From Epiperipatus broadwayi (taxonomy: Eukaryota; Onychophora; Udeonychophora; Euonychophora; Peripatidae): DNA of 64,000 nt. The notes beneath the pieces are model-generated. The model worked only from the letters and a program-made list of their open reading frames with translations, did no database searches and was not told the origin of the DNA. This document shows positions 11,570-23,631 of the stretch, one piece after another. Each line of letters starts with the position of its first letter. The first letter of the stretch is position 1. The position numbers were made by a program, and so were the translations under genes. The stretch spans positions 691,238 to 755,237 of the forward strand of contig JAQFVV010006200.1 of the NCBI GenBank assembly GCA_028023455.1, in the 5' to 3' direction.

Positions 11570-11960
11570 TACAAAAATATAGTACCAGAATTTTAAAAGA
11601 AGGAAAAAAGTTACAGAATAATAAGATGAAAGAGCTATTGTGTTTTATGGAAAAGTAACAGAAAACTTTCTCTAAGAAGAATTGAAAAAATATTATAAAG
11701 TGTTCATTGGAGAAATGCTTGATTTAGAAAATATAAATTTAAATTAATTAATGAAAATGGATCCATGGAAACCGAAAAATTTACTGAATATTTAAAGCAA
11801 AGTACCTAGAAGATGCATCATAAAAGTCGCACGGGAAAATCTTAGCAGAAAATATTAGAAGAGAATATGTAGACGTTTTCTTTACGGGATTAACTAATAT
11901 CATAATTAATAATTGTATTAAATATTATGAAAAACCAAGGATTGTCGTCTATGAATATTT
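11570..11960 (+). pseudogene. Degenerate coding-like segment
   Basis: Frames broken by stops and shifts still give peptide-like runs in order, for example FYGKVTENFL, EELKKYYKVFIGEMLDLENI and NENGSMETEKFTEYLK, with at least one stop and one frameshift between them. This suggests an ancient ORF continuing from the 11246-11491 frame. No domain recognised. Confidence 0.35.
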
Positions 11961-12237
11961 ATTAAACAGAGCAATAATTGTTTTGCCTTAAAATTGAACA
12001 AGAAGTGACTGAAGAAGAAATAATAAACATTTTTTTTTAGCTTTAATATGAACGGTTTTCAAGAAAGTTTGATAAAGAAGTACAGTAAATATAGTTTAAA
12101 TATTTTACTAATTTATTTTAGAATATAAAATGCTATGTGAGATTAGGGAAAACATATAAACATAAATTTAGTAATATTGAGATTTAAATATAATAGCTTG
12201 ATAAAATTATTAGAAATATTGTTTAAAAATAAAGTGT

Positions 12238-12348
12238 ATGTATGTGAGTCTTATATCTACAAGAATCAAATGGATGGTGAAGCCTACGGAACGCGATCGA
12301 GAAGATAAAGATCGTTTGGTAATATTGATATTTATTTATAATGCATAA
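12238..12348 (+). other. Short CpG-rich ORF, possible exon
   Basis: A 36-codon frame includes KWMVKPTERDREDKDRLV. The stretch 12283-12315 has an unusual density of CpG (acggaacgcgatcgag) and is followed by a weak donor-like gtaata. A second frame over the same bases reads MDGEAYGTRSRR before a stop. I cannot choose between an exon, a UTR and chance. Confidence 0.2.
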
Positions 12349-12349
12349 T

Positions 12350-14550
12350 GTATTTTTTTTAGATCATCTATTGATTAAGAATGAAGTGTGAAAGTTTAAA
12401 TTATATGTACACATTTTATACAACATTTTTAACATATAATGAGATAGGAGTAATTCGGAATATGCATGCAATAATTTATTTAAAGTATATTAATAATATA
12501 ATTTAACAGAACAATTGTGTGATTCTTTTGAACTTTCATGTGATAAAGTATTCAGATACTTTAAAATAGTTTGTATATGATTAAATATACGAGGAAAGTA
12601 GTAAAAAGATTTTCTTATAGAACAGTGGAATAGTTTTAAAATAAATGAATTTTATTATTGTTAGTAATGCAGATATGTATTTGTCGATGTACAGTATAGA
12701 AAAATCTTGAGAAATAAGATCGGATAGTGACTTGGAAGTACTAGTGGAGAGGAAACCAAGATGATGTTTTTTTTTAAGAAATAGGAAAAATAAAGGATTT
12801 GGATCATATTTAGTTTTGTGTGATTTCAGTATAGTTAACTAAGCCCTATGACTGAACACATATAGTTTGGACAGTGTTTTTTTTTGCATATTTTTAAACT
12901 TTTGATGTTATAATAAAGCTGAAGAAATAGCTTTAGCATCGTTCCTATAATAGAGGTTGGTAGACAGGTAAAGGTCACTCCTCTATAGTGTCTTTTAATT
13001 CACTGTGCCATGATTGTCAAGGTTTATGACGAGTAATATTCTAGTTATATTTTGATCCTATGCATCTATCTTCGCTATCCTTATTTTGTGAATCTGCATC
13101 GGTCAGAAAGATATTTTCAGAGAAATAATGAATAAAATAGAACTGAAGATATGTTATCGTTTATGTAAGAATAGTTTATTTGCTGGAATGTATAGAATTG
13201 TGTAACTTTAAAATTGAAAGTCCAAAATATCATAAAGAGAGAAAGAATCATATAATACATTGTAAAATTAATTCGGAAATGAATATAAGATTTTTGAAAA
13301 GAAATCTAAACCAAGTATTTAAAAGTGATAATAAAATTTGAATGAATTTTTTGTTAAAATAATATTTAGAAAATAAGTATTGCATATTTATTAAGAAAAT
13401 AGTTCAATAAGGTATAATAAACATATACTTGTGCATGGTATATTAATAGTTGTAATTATATCATCCGAAGTAAGGCTTGAATGAGAATATTAGGATTAAT
13501 AAACATCGGATAATGAACAATAAAAACCTAATACCGAATGTAGAACAATGTTTTGACTTTGTAAGATTCCATACAACCAATATAAAACTAAAATTTGTTA
13601 TTTTGTAGAATTTTACTACGAATGTAAATTTTGTAATTAAAAATATAATTTTAATAATATTAGGGATGCAAAGTGTTTGTGATAAGCATATAAGAAATGC
13701 ATTTTGTAATAAGCTAACCATAATAATAAATCAAGTAATAATACTGTATTTTCTTAAGTGTTAAAAAGATAAGATTTAACTAGGAAAAATAAATAGTATT
13801 TTGATTTCATTTTATAAACTAATAAACTAAGTTGAGATAGGAGAGTAAGGGATATCCAATGTATATAGTGTAAAAATATTGTTAATTTATTTATGTTGTT
13901 AATAAACTTTGTTTTAAATTTGTTTTAAAGTTTTGTGTCCGCGTTGTTATTTCTCCACATGGATGCATGAAATCACGATACATTTATAATTGAAACAGAC
14001 ATATAGGTTTTGCACAAAAGGTAAACATAAAAGTGTTATAATAATTTTTGAGAATTTATTGGTATGTTAAAATTAAAAGATCATAATTTTATATTATTTA
14101 TTGGTCATAAGTCGGTTGCCACAATATTACATTAAATTATATGCTAATGTTGCCACACGTATTCTGTTATCAGATTATTAAAAATACTACCACGTACGTA
14201 TTTATTTATTTCATTTAGGAAGAAATAAGATTATATTATATTATTATTGTTATTATTATTTATTATTATTGTTAGTTGCTGTGTAGTAGATTATGACATA
14301 AAATTCCCTTTTCATATTTTACTACCGTAATTTTAAATCAGTTAGAATACAATTTATGAACCTGAGATTTTATTTTATTTTATTTTATTTTACTTCATTT
14401 TATTTAATTGAGCTAGATTCTTGTTATAAAGAAGATTAAGATATGATTATTATTTTAATCGTAGTGAATAGAGCTTAGAAAGTCGTAAGAATACTATGAG
14501 TTAGTTATTTGGTATAGTATAGTGTTCTTATGCCATTGAAGTAGTATCGT
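12350..14550. other. CpG-retaining spacer, no defined gene
   Basis: Contains an 86-codon minus-strand frame (13461-13721) that I reject, a possible polyadenylation region (aataaac at 13901, followed by T-rich and a GTGTCCGCGTTG stretch) and a TTTTA microsatellite at 14368-14405. Isolated CpGs continue, unlike the DNA before 10.5 kb. Confidence 0.4.
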
Positions 14551-14864
14551 GTGGATAATGGCTCAATGTAGTCTATCTCGTTCCCCGTATTGTCACTCCA
14601 TGTCTCATGAAAATAGTAAATATTTGTTAATTCATTTTAAAATTGAACCGTATTTGTATTTTAGAAATTAGAGCTAGTAATCATTTTAATCAATGATGAA
14701 TATTTCATTTATTTATTTGTTAACTGAGCTAGAACCTGGAATATTCGTTATAAACAATAATTTTTGGGGTGAGGATGCGCAGGGGAGGTTAGAATATATA
14801 TGTACCCCATATGACCAAGGTATAGAGAAGATATCAAAAAAGTATGTACCTGTTACAATATATG

Positions 14865-15360
14865 TATATATACACATCACTAGATATTTCTGCTATGTTA
14901 ATATGTATACCCCATATGTATGTATCATATTAATATATGTACATAAAATATATATGTTTAATAAATCATTAAGTGGCTAAAAATATGAAAATATCATTTT
15001 AAGCATAAAGTATTTGACATTTTTGCTTTTGATTGGAAATTTTTATTTTTTTAAAAAAAAAAGCTTAAAAAATTATATTGGAAATGAATTTCACTTAATA
15101 TGTATAATTTTACTTTAAATCAATTTGACACTTACAGTTTATATATATCACTAGATATTTCTGCAATAAGTTAATATAAATGTAGATATATTCCTTATAG
15201 ATATATCATATTTAGTATGTATACATAATTATTTATATGTATAATAGAGCATTAAGTAGCTTACTTTTCTGTTGAAAAATGTTTGACATTTTTTACAAGA
15301 AAAAATTTTTTTAAAAAAAAAAGCTTAAGAAAACTATATTGTAAACTAATTTTCTTATTC
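14865..15360. repeat. Tandem duplication, two ~250-bp units
   Basis: Units about 14865-15125 and 15130-15360 share, in order, 'atcactagatatttctgc', 'tatatgt..taataaa/taatagagcattaagt', 'gtttgacattttt' and an A-run followed by 'aagcttaa'. The 95-codon frame at 14693-14980 runs into the first unit and has no supporting features. Confidence 0.7.
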
Positions 15361-15409
15361 TAATTTTAAAGTGAAGATTATAATTGAAACCAAGAAAATC
15401 CCATGCATT

Positions 15410-15600
15410 ATTTAAAACATATTAAAGTTCTAAAAATGATTTTTAAATTTGATATCAAAATATTCAAAATGTTCACACCCACTGTTTCATATCTAAAAAA
15501 AATAGGTCACCTAAGTAAAATATTATAGTTCCCAATCATTCTAGTACTAATTTTAAAAAAATGTACAAAATTTCAACAAATTTTATTGAATTTAAATCTA
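15410..15600. repeat. Dispersed direct repeat, copy 1
   Basis: Starts 'attaaagttctaa', includes 'tcaaaatattcaaaat', 'ctgtttcatat' and 'taggtcacctaagtaaaatatta', and ends 'ttttattgaatttaaatcta'. The same order of blocks recurs at 17.08 kb. Confidence 0.75.
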
Positions 15601-16099
15601 TTAACTGATTTGGTTTTAACCTTTTAACCGCTAATTAAATCATTGGTTGTATGAGGTAAAAATCAAATCTTTTAATTGGCCAACTCACAAACTGAAGACA
15701 AAGCCTATTGTTAAAACATATTCGCCTATAATATTAAATTCAACTCAGATACGTTTATAAAAAGTATATTATTAATTTTTCAAGTTGTGAAGAGAACGAA
15801 AGTTCTTTCAAAAATAAATTGCTATTTTTTTATTCTAAAATATTCAATTTCGGCAACATAAAAGCTATAATATAAACAAAAAGATCGACTTTTACGTTAT
15901 AGAAAAGTAAATATTTCTTTTTACTACAAATTCAATATTTGTACTAAAATCTTCAATATTTTTCGAAAATAATTTTGTTTTTTTATTATTCTCTCTGAAA
16001 ATAATTTTTAATTTCTGAAATTATATTTTTTTAATACTTAAAATTGCATTCGAAATGAAAATCTCAGTGTTTTTCTTTATTTTCTTTGATCAGGCAGTT

Positions 16100-16240
16100 T
16101 CTTTGTTCTTTCCAGCCAATCAGAATGTCTTTTTTGGCTGAGAGCATGCTAAGAACCAATCACAAATGTTCCTTCTTTGTTTAGGTTTAAATGCATTTTT
16201 TTTTTATTTTTTACTTGTAAAATAAATCGGAAGATGGCAC
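16100..16240 (+). promoter_or_regulatory. Promoter-like cluster: two CCAAT boxes, ETS/YY1-like site
   Basis: Two CCAAT boxes (agccaatcaga, CCAAT 16116-16120; gaaccaatcac, CCAAT 16156-16160) precede cggaagatggc (16228-16238), which matches an ETS core (CGGAAG) overlapping a YY1-like AAGATGGC. Overlapping ETS/YY1 at a start site is a known architecture of TATA-less metazoan promoters. Local CpGs and the absence of repeats support it. Inferred from motifs only. Confidence 0.35.
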
Positions 16241-16299
16241 CATCTTACAGAACTTTTAAAAACGAATTCAATACGTGTTTAACAAATATTTTCGTATAA
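16234..16299 (+). CDS. Candidate 21-codon start-site ORF
   Basis: The ATG lies within the ETS/YY1-like motif, with A at -3 and G at +4 (a good initiation context). It reads MAPSYRTFKNEFNTCLTNIF then Val and stop. It could be the beginning of a first coding exon (a weak donor, gtataa, overlaps the end), an upstream ORF, or chance. No similarity recognised. Confidence 0.2.
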   Translation: MAPSYRTFKNEFNTCLTNIFV

Positions 16300-16439
16300 A
16301 AACTAGCTGAGTTAGAGTGATGTCAGATGTCTACGAGGAGCTTCGTAAGAAACAGTCTTTTGGTTAATTACGAAACTGTCTCAGGCTGAAAGTCAAGAAA
16401 TTGTATTTGTGTTTTTTGCCATCTGCTGAGAAAATTTGC

Positions 16440-17075
16440 AAAGCTTTTTTTTACAGCTTTAAAATTCATGTACATATTTTTTCTAATATTGTAATTTCAA
16501 AACAATTCAAAAGATAGCAGGATAATCAAATAAGCAGGTCTTCATGGTTTCTTAAAGTCTATGATGATGAATATCTTTTATATATTTGATGATCTCAAAC
16601 TTTTCAAGATTATTCTGAGAAAATATTATAATGGTAAAAAAACTTGATTTTTTGGAAAGTTTATGATTATTTATGTATTGTAATTGTGTAATAATTATTA
16701 GAAATCAAGATATATATGAATACAGATTTATTTTTTACAGAAATGTTTTATTTTTAAATATAAAAGAATATATTCTTTTTGTAATGTTACCATAGAGATG
16801 ATGTGAAAGCACTTTGATTAAAATCTAATTTTTAAAATAATATTACAAATCAAATGTGATTTTTTAAAATTTATTTAATTTCTAAACAAAAATATCTATC
16901 AAATGAGGTTGAATTTATTATTTTCTGATAATTAATAATGGTTTAATATTAAAGTAAAAGTTGAATCTAGTGAGAATAAAGAAATCTGTTAGAATGTTAG
17001 CTGCATGTAAAAGGGTTAAATCTCATTTTTAAAATGCTATTATAACTTTAAATTAAAATAAAAAAATATTTATAC
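16440..17075. other. AT-rich spacer, no gene seen
   Basis: No element or frame recognised. Confidence 0.45.
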
Positions 17076-17079
17076 CACC

Positions 17080-17285
17080 CTCTATTAAAGTTCTAAGAAC
17101 AATTTTTAAACTTGCTACCAAAATATTCAAAATTTTCCCATCCTCTGTTTCGTATTTAAGAAACTAGGTCATCTAGCTAAAATACTATAATTCCATATTG
17201 CTTTGTCTGGTATTTCTTATTTATATATACAATTTGAACCAATTCTATTGAATTTAAATCTATTAAATGTCAATTTTAAAATTTT
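17080..17285. repeat. Dispersed direct repeat, copy 2
   Basis: Matches 15410-15600 block by block ('attaaagttctaa', 'caaaatattcaaaat', 'ctgtttcgtattt', 'taggtcatctagctaaaatacta', 'ctattgaatttaaatctatt'). The two copies bracket the promoter-like cluster at 16.1 kb. Confidence 0.75.
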
Positions 17286-17289
17286 ATTC

Positions 17290-19400
17290 TAACTTTAATA
17301 ATAAAAGTGATTACAATAGTTTACAAAACAAACTTACAAACAAACAAACAGAGAATGTAACTTAAATAAAATCATTTAAAAATTACTATAAACTATTTAC
17401 AGTCTACTACATTATCAGAAAAATTTTCAGCATTAGCAATAATTTCAATTAAATATCATCAATTAAGTGATTCATTGGATTTAGATACTATCATAAAGAT
17501 ATTTGCATCTGTAAAAGCAAAGAAAAAATAAATAAATAAATATTTGTTAAACAAGTTTTCATTCAAAATTAATTTTTGATGATCTTTATTTAATAAAATT
17601 TGTATGACAAATTGTGAAAATCATTTTTTTTTTTACATTTTATAATTTTTAATTTTTCCTAACCTATTTATTACTTAATACAAACTTGTCAGTGTTTAGA
17701 TTTAAAATATAATTCACAAATATCAAAATAATTCTACACAAATATTATTTATATTATTTATTTAAATATCAAAATAAAAACTGTTTAATAATAAAATAAT
17801 AAATATGTAAGGAATTATATCATTTATATGTAAGTGAGTAGGTATTTCAATATTTTATATAGGATAGGATTTTTTTTTTTTTACTTTAATAATTTAAAAA
17901 TATATATACTCTTTAGTAATTTATTTTGCACATGGGAAACTATAGCTCTGGGCCAATTTCTGACAGTCTGGCAATAAATTTAGTACACTGATTTTATAAC
18001 TCAAGATGAGATGTTCCCACATATATGTGATTAATATGTTATTTCAAACTTCAATTTATGATAAACAATCTATCCATATTTGAGTTAGATAGTGCATCAC
18101 ATTCGTAAATAATCATATGTAAAACATTAGTAGTAAATATCACTACATAAAAAAATGGAAAATAAATAAAGACAGAGTAGTGATAAATTTCCGTGCAAAA
18201 CATTAGGATAAATATCATAAACATATGAAATGATGCATAATGTTTATGATAATAATTGTTTAAAATGGATAACAGTTTTCAAATAGCATAAATAATTTTT
18301 GAAAGGTAATGAGAAGTTAAAAGACCATCAACAAGTCAAACAACCAAAATAATAAACAAATCACATGATTTTGTGCAAAATGAAAATCATGCAATTGTTA
18401 GAATCTTAGAAGAAATGTTCAACATCAATTGTAAACAATTTGATTCATTTTGAAAGAGAATTTAGGAAAAACAAAGGTTTGTACAAAATTTGTTCCATGT
18501 AGGTTATCTAAAGATTAAAAACTAATGAGAGTTTAATATTCCAGAGAAATTGTTTGTTTGAGCCAATAGAAATGATCCAAACTTCAAAAAAATGAGTGAA
18601 ACTGGTGATGAGACATTATATTTCCAATTAATGTGTCAAAGTGCTAAATGGAAGTCAAAAAGTAAATTAAAACCAAAAAATGAGAAACAACACCATCAAA
18701 AATCAAAGTTAACCTAACAATGACAAACAATCATGGATGAATTTTATTTAACAATTTGGAAGCATTTGATGGCAAGAATTTAAATCTTATAATAGATATT
18801 TGTTTCATAACAATGCTGTGAGTCACAATCATAAATTATTTGACAGTTTTTGCTCAAAAATTAGATCTGAATGCTAACTAATCCTCCTTATTTGCCAAAA
18901 TTATCATTGTAGAACTTTTTCTGTTTCCAAAATTCAAAATTCCATTGAAAGAAAAGTATTTGATGATAGTGTCAGTATTCAAACAGAATCTACATGTATA
19001 TTGAATACTATAGCACAAAACAAGCTGGAAAAATCATTTGATTCACCATTAATTAGATTGATGTAACAAATGCAGTCAATCAAAATAAGCTTATTTTGAA
19101 TAAATAATGAACCAGAAATAATTGGTTAGCATCATTCTATAAACTTTTTGGAAGTATTTGAAAAGATTTTAGAAAGTGAAAATTCTAGTTGTCAGAATTC
19201 ATTCCTATTTTAGTTATGATCCAAATGATTTATTTCCAATGATTTTTTTTTTTTACATTTAATATATACATACAGTAAATATAAAGCAAACTTTAAATAT
19301 CTCACTTTGAAACTAAGATTTTTCCAAAAAGATCTTAATAGAATAACAGTGAAATATATATATATATGAAAAACAAAAAAACAAGTTAAAAACTTGCTAA
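17290..19400. other. AT-rich spacer, no gene seen
   Basis: Holds A/T runs and a TA repeat at 19356-19367. No frame or repeat beyond chance was recognised on either strand. Confidence 0.5.
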
Positions 19401-19410
19401 TGCTTGTATT

Positions 19411-19657
19411 TATGTCAACAGATGGCGTTCTACTAAAAACACCATCAAGCATATGTTTACATAAACATCAGAGCATGCATTCACTATCTCTAACTTTAAT
19501 TCCACTTTCAGATCATGATTTCAAGCTGACAATAGCAAATAGCTTGAAATCATGATCTGAAAGTGGAATTAAAGTTAGAGATAGTGAATGCATGCTCTGA
19601 TGTTTATGTAAACATACACTTGACGGTGTTTTTGGTGGAATGCCATCTGTTGACATA
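19411..19657. repeat. Near-perfect 247-bp palindrome FB-4
   Basis: Arms 19411-19527 and 19541-19657 are reverse complements, with an identical inner stretch of about 85 bp (gtttacataaacatcagagc through gatcatgatttcaagct) and a loop of 13 bp. The outer ends (tgtcaacagatggcgttcta against tgtcaacagatggcattcca) differ at a few bases. Each end carries AGATGGC, resembling the CTCF/YY1 core. No ORF of its own. Confidence 0.95.
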
Positions 19658-19664
19658 TATATAT

Positions 19665-20940
19665 AATCATAAATTACCGACTAAAATATATTATATGTAA
19701 TAATTTTAATTATAATAATGTTAAAAAATAAACATGATTATAGGACTTATACAGAAGTACTTTCAATAATGTAATCATTATTACCTGAACTTATGCAGAC
19801 AAAAGTTGATGTCACATGATTTTCTACAAACTGTATAGATTAATATTAGCAGATTATCTATTTATTATAAAAATCTTTAAATTTATTTATGAGAATTACC
19901 TCCTTAATTTTTCTTTTTCCTTATTTTTTTTAATGTAATATTCTTATGTGATCTGACTTAACTAGCTTATTACCCTTGGCGTCATATTGAATTTTTAAAA
20001 AACTGGCTTGAGACACAATTTTCACAATAACTTCAGTTTTAGTAATGTTAGAGCAAAAAGCTTTACATTGATAGAAACTAGAAAAACAAAGGAAAACAAT
20101 AAGGCTAAGACAAATAGTGATTATGATTAAAAAATATGAAAAAAAAAGAAATTTCAACATCCAACAATTATTACTTTATTGTAATAAATCAAGTATAATT
20201 TAGTGATTCATAATAAAGACTAAAGATTTTAATACTAAATTAAAATGTTGAACTATTACTTAATCTATCACTAGGAAATGATACAAAAACATTGAAATAT
20301 GTGGATTTTCACTACTTTAAAAAACATCTATAAGTATGAAAATAAAATATATTTTATATTTCTTATTAAAAATACTATTAAAAATGACTCTCGTCTGCCA
20401 TTTATAAATAAAAATGAAAACTTAATTACAAATTCCTTACTGTTAAATTGCCACAATCCAATGCAATATTGTAACTGCACCTTAGAAACAGTATAGTTAT
20501 AACACCACTCTATGTTATTATGGCTTATATAATTCAATGATGATAACACTAGTTCAATTATCCTATAGAGATAAATGATTAAAAAAAATGTTTTTGTTTT
20601 TTTAAATAAATATCACTAACTTTTTTCTTTTTGTTTTAAAAAAGATATATTAAAACTTGACAAATGCTTTATTGTATCATGGGGGGGGGGGTCATTGAAT
20701 ACAATATTCATTCATTTTTCTGAAATTCTAGATAGGGTTATTTTCAATATTGAATAATTTAAAAATCTAAAATAGTGTCAGCCATCTTACAATGCAATAT
20801 AAAAAAATTTAAGTTTTTAGGCTATCCATTTATATCCAGATATTCATGAAAGTTTTGGAATTGGTACAGACATAACTAAGATTTTTGTAAATCAGTTTTC
20901 ATAATGTAATCATACTTGAAATATTTAGTTTTAGAAGTAT
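19665..20940. other. AT-rich spacer, no gene seen
   Basis: Frames of 60-76 codons on both strands (19930-20160 minus, 20299-20549) are low-complexity and unsupported. There is a G10 run at 20681-20690. Confidence 0.5.
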
Positions 20941-20945
20941 ATGAT

Positions 20946-21377
20946 AAGTATAGGAGATTTGAACTCAGACTTTCAAGCAACCTTCAACTATCCACACTAT
21001 CTCATACAACTGATACACATGACCACACACATGTAGAAAAGATAAATAATCACCAATATATGTATTTCATGCTAAACTAGCACACATCAGTTGGTCCAGA
21101 TTATCATCTCCCACACACACATATATAATCAGTGCTCAGTTTATATTAAGATAACAAGCCTGTCCATTAAAGTTTAAAGTATGAAGATTTGCTATCTTAA
21201 TATAAACTAAGCACTGATTATATATATGTGTGGGAGATGATAATCTGGACCAACTGATGAGTGCTGGTTTAGCACAAAATATGTATATTGGTGATTATTT
21301 ATCTTTTCTACATGTGTATGAGATAGTGTGGATAGTTCAAGGGTGCTTGAAAATCTGAGTTCAAATCTCCTATACTT
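20946..21377. repeat. Full palindromic copy of foldback family FB-T
   Basis: The left arm (20946-21156) starts aagtataggagatttgaact and the right arm (21190-21377) ends with its complement, agttcaaatctcctatactt. Each outer end therefore carries a B-box-like T-arm sequence reading inwards to outwards. Between the arms is a loop of about 33 bp (cctgtccattaaagtttaaa). Arm identity is high but not perfect. Related copies: 2.28, 27.06, 42.1, 42.5, 56.5 and 62.05 kb. Confidence 0.93.
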
Positions 21378-21379
21378 AC

Positions 21380-22380
21380 AATTAAAGCTCCCAGGTTTGT
21401 GAAGAGTGCCTGGTTTTCAAATATTTAAGTATATGATAAATAATATACTAAACAGGAAGAAATGTTGGTATTACAGAATCATTTTTTAAGAGATCAATTA
21501 CCCTTTTTATTTACCATCAACAAAGTTCCACAAGGTGTGACAGTAATTTAGACTATTTTTTTATATTTGTAATATGAATGTTTATTGAAATTATAATAAA
21601 GGAGTAATTCTTTTTCACAATTGCATTTATAGAAATAAAACATTAAAAAAACTAGTTCATAAATTATCTCAATATTTACAGAATCCTCAAATGGGGCAAA
21701 ATATATAATTTTTTAAATCATATGTGAGATATGATAGTCAATTATCTGCTATGAAAATGGAGTTGACTTTACTACCCTCTAAAGTTTTATATTATTTGGA
21801 TCCATAATTTTAATTACATCTTTCATATTTTTTTAACAAATTCAAAAAAGTTTAGCATGATAAATATTCCATTAATAGGCGTTAGCTTCCTTTCTAAATG
21901 ACTGCCCATTCAATTATCTATTGCTATTAACTTTAATTATTTAAACTTTTGTAGATACAGCAATTGTAAATTAAAGATATTTTGATTAAATTCAAGGATA
22001 ATTTAATTGATGAAATTTTGTCATATCACATGTGAGATTTAAAAAACAACTTCATTTTAACCAATAAAAGTAGCATCTCCACTTTAATATTAGAATTGCT
22101 TCTTTTTTTATTATTATTAAGCGCTGGAATAATTGTAATCGTAAAGAAGGAAATGACCCTACAGTCATGCGCTGTTTATAATTAAAATCACTGCACTCAA
22201 CCACTAATAATAGTTTAAAAGCATGAATGAATTCACTTATATATATATTTCGTTTTTCATATTCTGATTTTAATTTTTTTTTTTAATTTATGTTTTGTCA
22301 AAAATGTTCAAATCTGAAAAAAAACAAAAAGTTTTAAATAGTTTTACAATACAGTATATATATATTTAATTAAATTTTAT
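21380..22380. other. AT-rich spacer with a CpG-bearing part
   Basis: No gene. Positions 22120-22200 contain aagcgctgg, aatcgtaaag and catgcgctg, a mild CpG recovery. Confidence 0.4.
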
Positions 22381-22389
22381 TTTGTAAAT

Positions 22390-22480
22390 CCAGTAGCAGC
22401 AGATCTGGCTTCCGATCAGATTTTATCTTGGCATCAGACTTGTTACTACAGCAACGTTTGCCGTCAATAAGAATAAGTTC
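22390..22480. promoter_or_regulatory. CpG-bearing patch with an RFX X-box-like site
   Basis: gttactacagcaac at 22443-22456 fits the imperfect palindrome of RFX X-boxes (RYYNYY, 1-3 nt spacer, RRNRAC). It lies in a locally GC-richer stretch (ccagtagcagcagatctggcttccgatcag). X-boxes mark ciliary gene promoters in animals. No exon was found next to it, so this is a motif match only. Confidence 0.25.
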
Positions 22481-22484
22481 ATCA

Positions 22485-23610
22485 AAATATTAAGTAATTA
22501 ATAAAATCAGTAGTTTTTCAGTTGAAAATCAATACATTAACCAAATCTAATACAACAATTATATAGGTGGGAGTGATAAAAGATTACGGATGCTTTGCAG
22601 TTATTTAGGATATGAATTTGGAAAATAGAAAAAGAAAATTAATAATGTTGAAGAAAGTTAATGTAAATATATTATTTATTACAAAAATAATGAAATAAAA
22701 AATAAAAAAAAACTTTGCAAAATATATATGAAGAATTTGTCAATGATAAGATGAAAAACAATTGACTGATGATTTAAAAGGCGAGAATAGTTAGGAATAT
22801 ATATAAAAAAGAAAAAAAAGATAGATTAGAAGTTCTCGGTCTTTTAGTAAATAATAATGATTGTTTTAATTTGTTAATGGTTTATTTTGAAAATGGGTAA
22901 TAGAAGCATTCATTTCTGTTATCAATTTTATTTTGATTTATAGTAAGTTAAAAGCAAATGTAGTTGATAAAATCACTAACTATAAAAATAATTTATCAGT
23001 TTGTCATTTGTATAATGAAATAGTGCTATAAGTGATTGGTATCGCAGTGCTGCTCTGTAATTAAATGATGTTAAACTTATTTGCCAATATCCATAATCTT
23101 TGCCTAGAGATTCTTTTTCCCCCAAATATTTAGTAATTTATATATACATAAACATCAGTCCACGTTTCATTTCCACACCATAAATTGAAACAAACAAACA
23201 AACAAAAAAGCAAATATATATTTCTAACTAAATGAAATAGCTATATGCTTTGGATGGCTTAGAGCCATTAGTAGAATGGCCGATGTTAGAACTCAAGGCC
23301 TAGGGTATCACAGCTTGATTTCTCAATGCTCAAACTTAATATCACTTGTCATATAAAACCACATGCAGCAAATCATTCAATTATTATTATTATTATATGA
23401 CTAAGTATTATATCTTTTAATTTGTTTAAAAATAGCATCATATTGGAGTTCACGTTGCATCATAAAATCCAAGTCATTAAAAGCTATCAAGATACATCGT
23501 GCATTTAAACTGATTTACATTCTTAAGCTGATAACCAACCACTCAAAATAAAATTTGCTGAAGTTTTTCTTAAAAGCTGTTTGTACTTGGATCAGTTAAG
23601 CAATAAAATC
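22485..23610. other. AT-rich spacer, no gene seen
   Basis: No element recognised. A short ATT repeat lies at 23381-23395. Confidence 0.45.
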
Positions 23611-23631
23611 ATTCATTATAAATTCAGTGTT

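Noticed and set aside
13461-13721. 86-codon minus-strand ORF with hydrophobic stretches
   Set aside because: The hydrophobicity comes from reading A-rich DNA on the opposite strand. No signal peptide logic, promoter or family match.
10500-13960. Complete LTR retrotransposon spanning the promoter cluster and the polyA-like region
   Set aside because: I could not find matching long direct repeats at the two ends, a primer binding site or any gag/pol motif.
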